From Hypsibius dujardini (lineage: Eukaryota > Tardigrada > Eutardigrada > Parachela > Hypsibiidae): 22,077 nucleotides of DNA. Below the pieces are notes generated by a model. That model was not told the DNA's origin. It made no database searches and was given only the letters and a program-made list of their open reading frames with translations. Position numbers and translations under genes: made by a program. This document shows, piece by piece, positions 1-9,050 of the stretch. Position 1 is the stretch's first letter, and each line of letters begins with the position of its first letter. The stretch spans positions 1 through 22,077 of the forward strand of contig LRSR01006544.1 in assembly GCA_001579985.1 (NCBI GenBank). Reading direction: 5' to 3'.

Positions 1-15
1 ATAAATATATCTTAC

Positions 16-915
16 GGGTGTGGCCGGGAATTGCACCGCCAACCACAGCCGAAGCCATAAGCGGAGCAACGGACTGGCCGCGTAGAATGCCGGGAAGGCC
101 GCTTGAACCATCGGCTGCGTCACCGAACAGGTCATATCGAAAAGGAACGAAATCAACAGCATCTTCGTCACGGCCAACCGTCTCCGGTAACTGACGCTTT
201 GCGGCGAGCCCGGCCGGAGCGGCCCGTCCACACGACCACCTCGAACCGTTCGCACAGTCAGAAAGGCAAAAACCGCAACCGCAATTAGACCGACAATTCC
301 ATAAGGTAAATAAATAGCGATGACTGTTGGGATACTTCCGAGTTTGCTCAGCATTTGCACGACGCACTGGCCTTGATCGGTCGGGCCGAACTTCCCGCCG
401 GCCTCAAAAAGGTACGGAATTAAGCACGCCGCGGAGATAAACCAACAAATAATGATCATCATTCCGGTGACCTTTCGTGTTGACCAAGTTTTGTAGGCGA
501 AGGGAAAGATCACCGCGATGAGGCGGTTGACGGCCAGCGACGCCTCGGCCCAATTGTTGGCGAACTGAGTCAAGCCCAGCAGGAAGTGGACGTACTTGCA
601 GATGTCGCGTGGACGCGCGAACCAAAAGTTGTCTCCGTAGATGAGGACGCCGACGATTGGATTATGCACGGCGCAGGTGATGAAGCAGTTGACGATTCCG
701 TGGAGGATGAGAACACCCGCCCCGGAGCGGAGTGTTCGGGAGCGGATTATGACGAGAAAGAGCACACCGTTGTTGATGATTCCGACAAGTGAGAGTGCGA
801 GGAAGATGGCGAACCAGAGCCGTAGAGATGACCTTTGGATGGACGGTACGTTGAGGTATTGCGTATAGATCGATGAAGCAGAAGTGTTCCCAGCAAAAGT
901 GGAGTTGTTGCTCAT
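16..915 (-). CDS. Rhodopsin-like 7TM receptor A, exon 1 (3' part off window)
   Basis: ATG at 915-913 opens 300 codons that stay open to a splice donor (ACACCC|GTAAGA, GT at 15-14); the last exon lies left of the window. The N-terminus has NxS/T sites. TM1 is about residues 34-58 and TM2 about 66-93. TM3 ends in AVNRLIAV, so the usual DRY is N-R-L at 130-132. Cys106 at the top of TM3 and Cys184 in loop 2 (GQC) would form the conserved disulfide. A basic third loop (YRRRLAVTKM) leads into TM6. The start is supported by copies B and C, which begin at the same place. It is a plasma-membrane receptor of the class A fold; the ligand is unknown. The exon appears intact. It is closest to pseudogene B. 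Confidence 0.85.
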
Positions 916-1183
916 GATGACAAGATATTTTGAAAGAGTGGGAAATCTTCCTTGTATCGAAATGGGATAGAGGAGATTATATATCTCACTAAGGGTACGT
1001 GATTTGAACTGCCATGCAAATGGGTTGGGCCGGGTCAGGGGTCGATAATATACGTGATTGGTTCCGTTAGTAGGATATACGCTTCCGCTCGTCTCGGCTC
1101 AACCGATGCAAAAAATGCTGGAATGAGAAAACTTAAAAGTCAAGTTCAAGGGCAACGCGGCGCTTTGAAATCGTCCTCAAATC

Positions 1184-1269
1184 TCGCCGGGTCGCCGGGT
1201 CGCCGGGTCGCCGGGTCGCCGGGTCGCCGGGTCGCCGGGTCGCCGGGTCGCCGGGTCGCCGGGTCGCCG
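1184..1269. repeat. 8-bp tandem repeat (TCGCCGGG)n
   Basis: Nearly eleven perfect copies of an 8-bp GC-rich unit lie in the spacer upstream of receptor A. The perfect copies indicate recent slippage. The rest of the 916-1331 spacer shows nothing else recognisable. Confidence 0.95.
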
Positions 1270-1331
1270 TGACCATGGATTATTGTTTTCGTGTCCCAAT
1301 CTATTTTTTATGACTTCTTTTTTGAGTTGGC

Positions 1332-1803
1332 AAACCTTTTTGTCCTTTTCAATTTTTCGAAAAAAATTCTATGACGTCATCGGACGTAGTCGTCCCTCTC
1401 AGACACTCTTTTGATAATTTGGAATGGCGAATATCTTCTGAATAACCTCGTTTTGCACTTTTTCGATAGGCATTTAAAATTGCAACCTTCAAAATTCAGC
1501 GTTTTGAGTTAGCAAGATTCATCACAGAGAAAAAAGAGGAGGAACCGTAAAAAAAACGTATTTTGAGATGGGATGAACTTGGGTCGCTGAGCTTCTCACA
1601 CTTTTCTCTGTAACTAGACCAGTCAGCTGAAAACTTTAAATTTTGAAGGGTGCAATATTAAATATCTATCAGAAAAGTGCAAAACGAAGTTAATCAGAAG
1701 ATTTTTGCCATTTAAAGTTATCAAACGAGTGCCCGAGAGGGACGACTACGTCCGATGACGTCAAAGAATTTCTTTTTTGAAAAACTGAAAAAGATAAAAG
1801 TTT
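1332..1803. mobile_element. Palindromic foldback/MITE-like element
   Basis: The left arm (about 1332-1510) and right arm (about 1625-1803) are near-perfect reverse complements. For example, GACGTCATCGGACGTAGTCG on the left matches its complement near 1741-1762. Weaker complementarity continues inward to about 1545/1590, leaving only a short centre. There is no coding capacity and no clear target-site duplication. It lies just upstream of the retroelement gag, but no second copy was found downstream of the recombinase, so I treat it as a separate element rather than a terminal repeat. Confidence 0.8.
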
Positions 1804-1939
1804 AATTCCCGTTAACGGTGCGCCCTCAGAGAGCCTTGAATGGTAGATTCGAGTTCATTCTCATCACTCTTCGAGCTCCCCGAAATTTGTTTTGACTTGA
1901 CTTGACTTACATTTGACTTTAAATCTCGCATTTTTAATC

Positions 1940-2731
1940 ATGGCCGTAATTAACGAACACTCCACTTGCGACGACCTTGACCATCTTACGACCCCCTTCT
2001 TACGCGCCGAATGCGAAGCTCTCGGTCTGGGGACCACTGGACGGAAACATACATTGATTAATAATATTTTGGAATATTACGGCAACCTAATCACTGGCTC
2101 CCTCTCCTCCGCTTCGTCACCTTTGGAAGACATCCCGGAACCCGCTCGGTCCATCCTGGAGGTATACCACGGACACCAACCTCGCACTGTCAATGTCTCT
2201 CACCCCGAAATTGGTCGAGCTCTCCCTACACATAGCCTCCGGCCAGTGAGTGAAAAACTGCGGAAAAAGCTCATGGATCAATTCGCTTTCATCGACCTGG
2301 CCGATCTCCTACCCGCCAACCGTGAACTCGACCAGTCCGTCTTTACAAGGAAGAGTGGAGAAAGCCATCTCCGGCGCGAAACAATCTCCACGTACTTACA
2401 GTGGTCCAGGGCTTACTATGTTTTCCCTTCACATCGATCCGCCTATTTTCCCGCACTCCGGCAACCCTTGTGGGACTACATGGACATCATCTCGGTCATG
2501 GCGGAGCGCGTCCCATCCTTCCAACAGTGCTTTGCCTACGACACCAAAGTCCGGATGTTTGCCTCATCTCGTCCTATAGACTACGGAAACTGGTCAACGA
2601 GTCATCAATCCTCTTTCGAAGAATTCATGCCCCGAGTATCCGTCTACAATCGATTGGGTGGTGCCCGTTATCAGCCCGGCGAGCCAGCAGCCCTTTCGCG
2701 GGCGCGCCGCCGACGGCTCAGAGATCTGTAA
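1940..2731 (+). CDS. Retroelement gag-like protein with N-terminal SAP-like motif
   Basis: This ORF encodes 263 aa from an ATG in good context (A at -3, G at +4). An upstream in-frame TTG at 1913 is not a plausible animal start. Residues about 10-45 (LTTPFLRAECEALGL, then TTGRKHTLINNILEYY) resemble the SAP motif, a helix-loop-helix DNA-binding fold. The remainder, including the YYVFPSHRSAYFPALRQPLW stretch and an aromatic WSTSHQSSFEEF segment, looks like DIRS-type gag. The zinc-finger segment that should follow (GSEICNNGYCRFAICR...) lies in the next frame, so the C-terminal RARRRRLRDL is probably a read-out past the frame change near 2650-2690. It would act in nucleoprotein assembly of the element. 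Confidence 0.6.
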   Translation: MAVINEHSTCDDLDHLTTPFLRAECEALGLGTTGRKHTLINNILEYYGNLITGSLSSASSPLEDIPEPARSILEVYHGHQPRTVNVSHPEIGRALPTHSLRPVSEKLRKKLMDQFAFIDLADLLPANRELDQSVFTRKSGESHLRRETISTYLQWSRAYYVFPSHRSAYFPALRQPLWDYMDIISVMAERVPSFQQCFAYDTKVRMFASSRPIDYGNWSTSHQSSFEEFMPRVSVYNRLGGARYQPGEPAALSRARRRRLRDL

Positions 2732-3680
2732 CAATGGATACTGTCGTTTTGCCATTTGCCGGAATAAACACGTCTGTCTCGACTGTGACTCGCCAGCCCA
2801 CGGACGTTTCAATCATCCCAAACCCCGGCCCTCCGTCACCATCACCGACGGTCGAAATACCAATGAGAGTAAAACTCCTCTTAACGCCAATATGTTTGAA
2901 TACCTTCTACTGCCACACCCAGATTGCAAGTTTGCCGCTCAGGTCGTCGACATCATTCGTAACGGTGCTAACATCGGCTATTGCGGGCCGCGCCGGTCTC
3001 TTTCCACGCCGAATTCCGCCACCGCTCGTAAGCATCCCGCCGTACTTGATAAATCTATTCTCAAAGAAATTTCTCTCCACCATACTGTGGGTCCTTTTCC
3101 ATCTCTTCCTTTTGATTACTTTGTCGTCTTTTCACTTGGTGTGCGGGGAAAAAAATCCGGCGGTCATCGTATCATCCTTGATCTCTCTCGTCCTTTCTCT
3201 TCCAGCGTTAATGACTTTATAGACGGCTCCTGCTATCATTTACGGTACTGTACTATTGACGACGCTGTCGCTTTTCTAATTCAATACGGCCTGGGCGCTT
3301 TGATGGCCAAAATTGAAATCAAACACGCCTTCAAACTGATTCCTGTGCGTCCTCAAGACTGGCCTTTGCTCGGTTACAAAGTCAACAAACAATTCTTCTT
3401 TGACATAGTACTTCCACTTGGTTGCCGTTCTTCCCCCTATCACTTTTGCACGGTCTCTTCCGCTATTTTATGGATCTTGAAGCGTCGGACAGAACACGAC
3501 TTCATTATCGTTTATTGCGATGATTATCGTTTTGTGTGGCGGCCCGACTCCGATCAATGTGCCAATCTTATCTGTCAAATGATTGACACCTGCGACAGTC
3601 TTGGAGCTTCCATTGCCCACAATAAAACAGATGGCCCCTCTACTCGGCTGCCCTTCTTCGGTATCCTACTCGATGCTTAA
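2658..3680 (+). pseudogene. Zinc-finger/reverse transcriptase segment of DIRS-like element
   Basis: Frame 3 is open from the overlap with gag to a stop at 3678-3680. There is no ATG at its start (GTG at 2658), so expression would need a frameshift from gag or an in-frame ancestor. A Cys/His cluster (CNNGYCRFAICRNKHVCLDC) comes first. The reverse transcriptase then shows GKKSGGHRIILDLSRP, SVNDFI, motif A at KIEIKHAFKLIPV, DWPLLGYK, LPLGCRSSPYHF and motif C at VYCDDY, ending in FFGILLD. The first catalytic Asp (normally DIKSAF) is Glu here. After FFGILLDA the frame ends; homology resumes in frame 1 with TELQSLIG. About 25-30 residues of the connecting thumb region appear missing, by comparison with the usual family layout. 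Confidence 0.8.
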
Positions 3681-4415
3681 ATGGCTACACCGTACATCCT
3701 GCAGTCACACGGAGTTGCAAAGTCTGATTGGCATTTTGTCTTGGGCAGCAAAATGCATTTCCTCTGGGCGCCTTTACATCCGACGGATGATTCATCTGCT
3801 AATGGCCCATAAAGCCCAACGCCGTCGCATTCCCCTCTCCACTGACTTCTTTCTTGATTTCCACTGGTGGGAAACCTTTCTACCGCTATGGAACGGCAGC
3901 TGCTCTTTTATTTCACCGAAATGGACTGCTTCTTCTGTCCTCCATCTACTTACGGATGCATCGTCCACTCTTAGCTGTGGCGCTTTTTACGACGGTCGGT
4001 GGTTCAACGTTCAACGGCCCCCGTGGCTGGTAATGGCCAAATTTAGCATCGAGAAATTATCCCAGTCTACTTGTCTTGCCTGGTGTGGAAAGATCGTCTT
4101 ACCAATGCGCGTATCTCCTTCGAGTGCAATAATTTGGGCGTGGTCAATGCCTGGAACAAACTCGGTTCATCTAGCCGTGCAATTCTTCGTATCATTCGCT
4201 TAAGAACATCTGTTGCCGCCTATTCTAATTTCACTATTCGTATCGTACATATCCCAGGCGCCTCAAATACTTTTGCGGACGCCCTGTCTCGCTTTCAATT
4301 TGACCGTTTTCGCCTATCTGCACCCTTCGCCGATCTACAGCCGACACCCGTCCCGCCTTTTTTCGACGAGCTTTACGTCGCCGAGTGCTCCCAGGGATGG
4401 ATCTCCAAAAATTAA
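3670..4415 (+). pseudogene. RNase H segment of DIRS-like element, frameshifted
   Basis: Frame 1 carries the connection region (TELQSLIGILSWAAKCI, GRLYIRRMIHLL) and the first RNase H strand with its catalytic Asp (LLTDASSTLSCGAFYDGRWF). Near 4047 homology moves to frame 3, where REIIPVYLSCLVWKDRL supplies the catalytic Glu. FECNNLGVVNAWNKL has Asn where the family has Asp (normally C-D-N). The C-terminal HIPGASNTFADALSRFQFDR motif is typical of DIRS-order and related RNase H ends. The frame ends at 4415. A frame 3 stop at 4044-4046 confirms that frames 1 and 3 cannot be joined without an indel. Confidence 0.75.
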
Positions 4416-5032
4416 TCTCCCACCTGAGCCCCAACTTCCGATCACGATAGACTTAATGAGATTTATCAAAACACGTCTACGAATCTCTCAGTTAGACATT
4501 TATTCGCAACACCTATACTGGTCAGCTTGTTGCGCTGCCTTCTTCGGCTTCCTCCGTGTCGGCGAACTCGCGACACCTTCCACAACTCATTTCTCTCCTT
4601 CTGATCATACATTACTCTTCCATCACGTCACTTTCACCTCTAGTAGTACTGTAACTCTTTACCTTCGGCACTCCAAAACCGACGCCATCAACGCAGGCAA
4701 GCACATTGTCCTTCACGCCACGAATCGTTCAATATGTCCAGTTAAAGCCATTCTTTTCTTACCGCCAGCACACCTCGACCTCACCGGACCATCCCTTCAC
4801 CTTCTCTGACGGTAACCTTCTCTCTTCTCACAGCTTCCTGAAGGCCTTCCACAAGCACATTCCGGAGCCACAGCGTTACAGTACTCATAGCTTCCGGATC
4901 GGAGCCGCCACTACCGCCGCGAAGAACCACACTGCCGAGCACATCATCCAAAAAGCCGATCCATGGAAAAGCGACACCTATCGCCGATTCATTCGCGAAC
5001 CGGACATCTCCAAACACCTGACCTTCTATTGA
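4386..5032 (+). pseudogene. Tyrosine recombinase of DIRS-like element, truncated and frameshifted
   Basis: Frame 1 begins at about LPITIDLMRFIKTRL and holds the first catalytic Arg (FFGFLRVGELATPS) and the beta-strand Lys (LRHSKTDAINAGKH). Near 4757-4790 homology moves to frame 2, which carries THSFRIGAATTAAKN (His and second Arg) and PWKSDTYRRFIR, ending at 5030-5032. In the family the nucleophile sits in a Y-I-R triad eight residues after the conserved Trp; here that position is Phe (TTC). A Tyr remains three residues upstream, but that is the variable position of the motif. The N-terminal core-binding domain, normally over 100 residues between RNase H and this point, is absent. The enzyme would have integrated the circular cDNA; this copy should be inactive. 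Confidence 0.8.
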
Positions 5033-5035
5033 CTC

Positions 5036-6356
5036 TCTTCAGCCTGCTTGGGACATTTCGTTTGGGGATCTTCGGACTGCGTCCGAATCCACTTTCCTCC
5101 CGGCAAAACATAAAGAACTTTCCCGCTTCGGTCTCTTCGGTAGGCAAAGTTAATTAGGTATTGGGAAGCACAGAAACTTCACAAACTCTCACACTTGCAA
5201 AGTGTAGAAGAACTATGCATGGGATAAATTTGGTTACGATGGCCGGAGATGTCGTCACGCTCGCCACCATATGTCAAGGAATCAGGACGCTTTTTGGCAT
5301 TCATCGATCGACCACACCTGTCAGAACCGGACTTCTAGCAACGGGAACTCGTCTCTCCTGCCGCAGTACATAATCCTTTGCATTACTAGTCGAGTTATCA
5401 TTTTAACGTTTTTGTCATTACCATGTTCATGTGTGGTCGCTAAAGTCAACTTTTGTTTCTCCTATTGGTTTTTGCCTCTAGGCCCCCTTTGTATTCTGGT
5501 ATTCATGGGCCAAAGAGGGTATAAACCTTAACCCCAACGCGCCCTCCCTTGCTTGCCCACATTATAATTATAGAAGATTGTTGTAGGAAGGTTGATGATC
5601 CTCGAGCAGGGCCGAAAAATTGGGCCGAAAAGAGAAGGGAAACGAGACAACCGATGAAGACTACGCGACGACTGACAATCTCGCTGTGTGCAATCTCGGC
5701 CTGCCTCGGATCTCCACACAAACTGACAATGCGAAAATTGTGTCTCGGCGGAGCTGCAAACAACTCGCAACCGACACCAGAACAGATCACTAATAGCAGA
5801 ACAAAGTGTTAACTGTAGAACAAAGGCGACTCATGACAGTTTACACATTGTGCTGAGCGCTTGAGCTGAGCTGAGTTTTCAGAACAGAAATATCTCGTGC
5901 ATTTCTGGCAAGGAAGTCCTCGTGTAATTCGGGCCAGAAAGTTTTGTGTTATTCTAATTAAAAAATCCTCTTGTAATTCTGCTCAAAGTTCAGCCGAGAT
6001 TTTTCTCGCATTGAGTCTCGTGTGATTCTCACCGAATTCTCACTTTGCTTCTGGCCAGAAAGTCCGAACAAATTTCGTGAGGAGCTTTCTCACCAATTCT
6101 TGCCGGATCTGGGTGTATTCTGGGCCAGTTGTGAAGCAGATCTCATGAGAACATGCTTTCTCACGTGGTCTGGTCAGGAAGTTTGGCGCTGAGGTGTGAA
6201 GCCTCATTTCGTACGCGACGCTTCCGTCGAAATATTTCCCCAATCATTCATCCGGCCCATTTTGGAGGCCGCCCGGCTCATACTAATTCTGAACATGCTT
6301 TAATCAAAAGATTACTTTGATATTTAAAACATTTTCTTCAGCCACCCCAAACAGTA
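5036..6356. other. Intergenic; possible retroelement 3' tail and degenerate repeats
   Basis: No gene is recognisable. The first 500 bases may include the untranslated 3' end of the retroelement; a short inverted pair (GGCCCCCTTTG near 5480, GGCCAAAGAGGG near 5508) is the only structure I see there. From about 5885 the sequence becomes a set of diverged repeats, listed separately. Short ORFs in this stretch overlap on opposite strands and show no family resemblance. Confidence 0.5.
5885..6195. repeat. Highly diverged tandem repeats around TCTCGTGTAATTC and CTGGCCAGAAAGT
   Basis: Variants of TCTCGTG(T/C)AATTCTGG and GGCCAGAAAGT recur about every 30-60 bases (near 5891, 5921, 5968, 6016, 6052, 6107 and 6160). 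The copies are too diverged to fix the unit length by eye. Confidence 0.4.
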
Positions 6357-6662
6357 AGGGTATTCAGAGTTGCTTATTTGCAGCGATTATTTCGCTAATT
6401 CAAACTCGCTAATCTCCCTGGTTTTGAAGATGAGCGAAAAAAGCAGTCAAGGAGCTCCTTTTCTCGCTTATCTGCTCGCTAATTGTGTGCATCTGTCTTG
6501 TGAGTGGTCCATGTCAGTTGAGATTAGCGAAGGAGACACAGCCTCAGGTAAGCCAGGGGGCGTGTCCTCGTATCACCGTTGCAAGCGCGTGCAAAGCCAG
6601 GGAGATTAGCGAGTTTGAAATAGCGAAATAATCGCTGCCAATAAGCCAACTTTGAATACCCT
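6357..6662. mobile_element. TIR element family 1, copy 1 (MITE)
   Basis: This 306-bp element has terminal inverted repeats of about 65 bp that begin AGGGTATTCA and run through GCAGCGATTATTTCGCTA to CTCGCTAATCTCCCTGG. It is flanked by TA on both sides (6355-6356 and 6663-6664), consistent with TA-target insertion. There is no transposase. The ORF across it is a by-product of the repeat. A second copy lies at 7304-7588 in the same orientation. Confidence 0.85.
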
Positions 6663-7303
6663 TAGTACATCAGCGAACATTGGTCGAATAAATGGCGTGA
6701 GAGTGAGGATAACCGTAGCCGTTTTGGTTCCCAAGGCAGAATGTGGTCCTCTTCAAAGAGTACCGCCAAGTGTCTTTGAAAACGAAATTGTGTTCTAAAA
6801 ATGAGCGAGACAAAATACGAAAGGTCACTGTCGACGTTTAGCGTCGAAATAATTAGCCATTCAATGAATCAACATATTCAAGCTACGGTAATCAGGACAT
6901 GAATTCAAAATGGGCAATAGACCGAAAAGTTCTCGATATACCGTTTGACTAATTCCGAGTGAGAAGGACGTGAAGAACGGCTGATCACGGGGTCGGCCAT
7001 GCTCGAATTGAGTCTCTAATGCAGCGTGAGTAGTGTCGTTATCTTCACGTGCAGCGGAGTACGAACTAAATGAGGGGATGTCTGAGTACTTTTTAAAAAG
7101 ACTGCCACTTGCGCTTGCGTGCTTATAATTATTCATTTCGCTGAAGACTGAGCCTATGTTCAGTCTTCGACGAACTAAATGTTCAAGTGCTGATTCACTG
7201 TTAAAGTGCTGATGTGCTGTTACTTCCTGGAGGTCAGCCTGATCGAGTCTGTGAAAGGTCATACCACGCATTCGCGAATGCGCTTCGCCTTTTACAACAT
7301 TTC
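6663..7303. other. Spacer between two MITE copies
   Basis: Non-repetitive spacer. A 136-codon minus-strand ORF (6861-7271) covers much of it, but it has no recognisable motif and is within the length expected by chance, so it is not called as a gene. Confidence 0.5.
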
Positions 7304-7588
7304 AGGGTATTCAAACTTCGTTTATTTGCAGCGTTTATTTCGCTCTTTCAAACTCGCTAATCTCCCTGATTTTGAAGATGAGCGAGAAAAGCAGCTCTGT
7401 TTCTCGTTTATCTGCTCGCTAATTGTGTGCACCTGTCTTGTGATTGGTCCATGTGAAGGACGCAGAGCCTCAGCTAAGCCGGGGGGCGTGTCCTCGCATC
7501 ACCGTTGCAAGAGCGTGCAAAACCAGGGAGATTAGCGAGTTTGAAATAGCGAAATGAACGCTGCCAATAAGCGAACTTTGAATACTTT
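7304..7588. mobile_element. TIR element family 1, copy 2 (MITE)
   Basis: This is a second copy of the 6357-6662 element, in the same orientation, about 285 bp. It shares the terminal repeats (GGGTATTCAAACTTCG..., CCAATAAGCGAACTTTGAAT) and the interior (GGCGTGTCCTCGCATCACCG). It lacks roughly 20-30 interior bases around 7400-7455 relative to copy 1. Its flanks show no clear target duplication, so its ends may have eroded. Confidence 0.85.
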
Positions 7589-7739
7589 TAGTATTCAGCT
7601 TCTTCGAGATATTAAAACGAACTGAATCACATTCTGCAGCCTCAATTGGGACGATTTTCAGAGGGGGAACGCAGATTGCATCTGTTTTATTTTGTAAATT
7701 AGTGCAATATTACTGATGATTTACTGTATGAAACTATGT

Positions 7740-8215
7740 AACCGGCGCGGTCTCAAGAAGTTATTTTTGGCGAAACTTTCCAAATCCTGAACACGTTGGA
7801 TGAAACCATTTCTCCCGATTTTGACTGTAAAAGTTCGATTTTTGAAAAATGTTTGATTCCGCAATTTTTTACGCGACTCCGAGTTGAATTCAAACTAAAA
7901 TCGACTAACATTAACCGAATCTTACTTCTATTCCAGAGGGCGGAGCTATAAACTATTCTCTGACCCTAGCGGAAACTTTCGAGTGACATTCCAGAAATGA
8001 ACCGTAACTCGACTCCCCGATATCGAAAAAATATTCTGCTGATCCCAGTTGACTCAAAATTGACTTTGGTGTGGCGCAATAAAACAATCGTAACATTAAA
8101 CCGTTTTTTCTAAAGTCCAAGTTTTGACAGTCAAACATCGAAGGAAGTGGAATCTTCCACTGTATTCTGAACCAAAAACAAGTTCTCCAAGCCAGCCGAC
8201 AAAATTCCATAGATC
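7740..8215. repeat. Old, diverged inverted repeat
   Basis: The left side (TTTTGACTGTAAAAGTTCGA near 7818) and the reverse complement of the right side (TTTGACTGTCAAAACTTGGA, near 8112-8131) can be aligned, with further weak similarity outward (AAGTTATTTTTGG against AACTTGTTTTTGG). The similarity is modest, so this is a tentative ancient foldback element. Confidence 0.35.
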
Positions 8216-9018
8216 ATCGCTAATATTACATTAATTCGAAACAAAATATGTGAAGACATGTTGCGTTTCTCCTCTGAAAAATCGTTCGAAGTTAAAACAA
8301 TCTCCTGAAAAACTCCGCTTGCACAATAAAGAATTTCTGCGCATAGAAAGAGATGTGGTGCGACAAGTGTGCCAATAGAATGTTCTCGATATTACGAGAC
8401 GCAGTTAATTAAACCGAATGGCCCACCAAACATTGGCTTATCTCGCGATTTCGAAAAACAAATAGCAATTTACGTGTGGATAGGACTGCAACAACTGATG
8501 ACTTAACCGCAGGGAAACTGCCCAAAAGTAACCGAATTCGAATTCTTATGAGCTGTTTATGACTGTGCTTTTTTCTGTCGTTGCTCTCGCTCTTCATCGG
8601 CTTGATTTAGTAACATTTGTTTTTCAAAATGATCAACGGAAGGCATATTCCTCCTGAAGCAACAATGGCAGTTCACACTGTAGGACTCCATGCCTGCACG
8701 GATTGATTAATTATGCAGGATTCCGATTTCAATCGGAGTATTGAGATTTAACCTTTTAAATTCTAGTTATTAAATCTCTTTTTCAAATGTTTGTGATGTT
8801 TAAATTTTCCGGTCTTGAAGTTGTTTTTTTTTCTCATGGTTTGAATTGTTCAAATTTTTATTCCTGTTATTTCACTTTTTTATTGCTTGCTTGCTCGCGT
8901 TTGATTCGAAATATAATGTATTGTTAGAGCAGTGTTAGGGCAGTGCCTCGCAGGCCCCGCCCCACTACATATTTTTATGTTATGATTGGATGATTGGGTG
9001 TGTCTGTATATTCTTATG

Positions 9019-9050
9019 GTGAGCGTTCGAGCTCTTGGCTCGACGCTCAC
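9019..9050. other. Strong DNA/RNA hairpin
   Basis: GTGAGCGTTCGAGC and GCTCGACGCTCAC pair as a stem of 13 base pairs with one bulged T and a loop of about five bases. Similarity continues weakly outward (CTTATGG against CTTTATGTT). Its function is unknown; it may be the core of a small palindromic element. Confidence 0.6.

Larger units (their letters stand above)
1940..5035 (+). mobile_element. Degenerate DIRS/Ngaro-type tyrosine-recombinase retroelement
   Basis: The order gag, zinc-finger/reverse transcriptase, RNase H, tyrosine recombinase, all on the plus strand, is diagnostic of DIRS-order retroelements, which integrate with a tyrosine recombinase instead of a DDE integrase. No adenine-methyltransferase segment is visible between RNase H and recombinase, which fits the Ngaro group better than DIRS1/PAT, though internal deletion could also explain it. 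The reading frame changes five times (2 to 3, 3 to 1, 1 to 3, 3 to 1, 1 to 2), two domains are shortened and three catalytic residues are substituted. I could not identify terminal or split direct repeats in 1804-1939 or 5036-5550, so the outer limits are unknown. Confidence 0.85.

Noticed and set aside
404-792. ORFs in other frames inside receptor A, and the similar one at 10099-10290 in B and 12328-12540 in C
   Set aside because: They recur only because the receptor DNA is conserved; they are shadows of the true receptor frame.
1913-1939. Upstream start for gag at 1913
   Set aside because: The codon is TTG; the ATG at 1940 has a good context and is preferred.
1332-5550. Foldback element as inverted terminal repeat of the DIRS-like element
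   Set aside because: No matching arm was found downstream of the recombinase, and the palindrome is complete by itself upstream.
6861-7271. 136-codon minus-strand ORF between two MITEs
   Set aside because: No motif, composition bias or homology recognised, and a stop-free run of this length is expected by chance in 22 kb on six frames.
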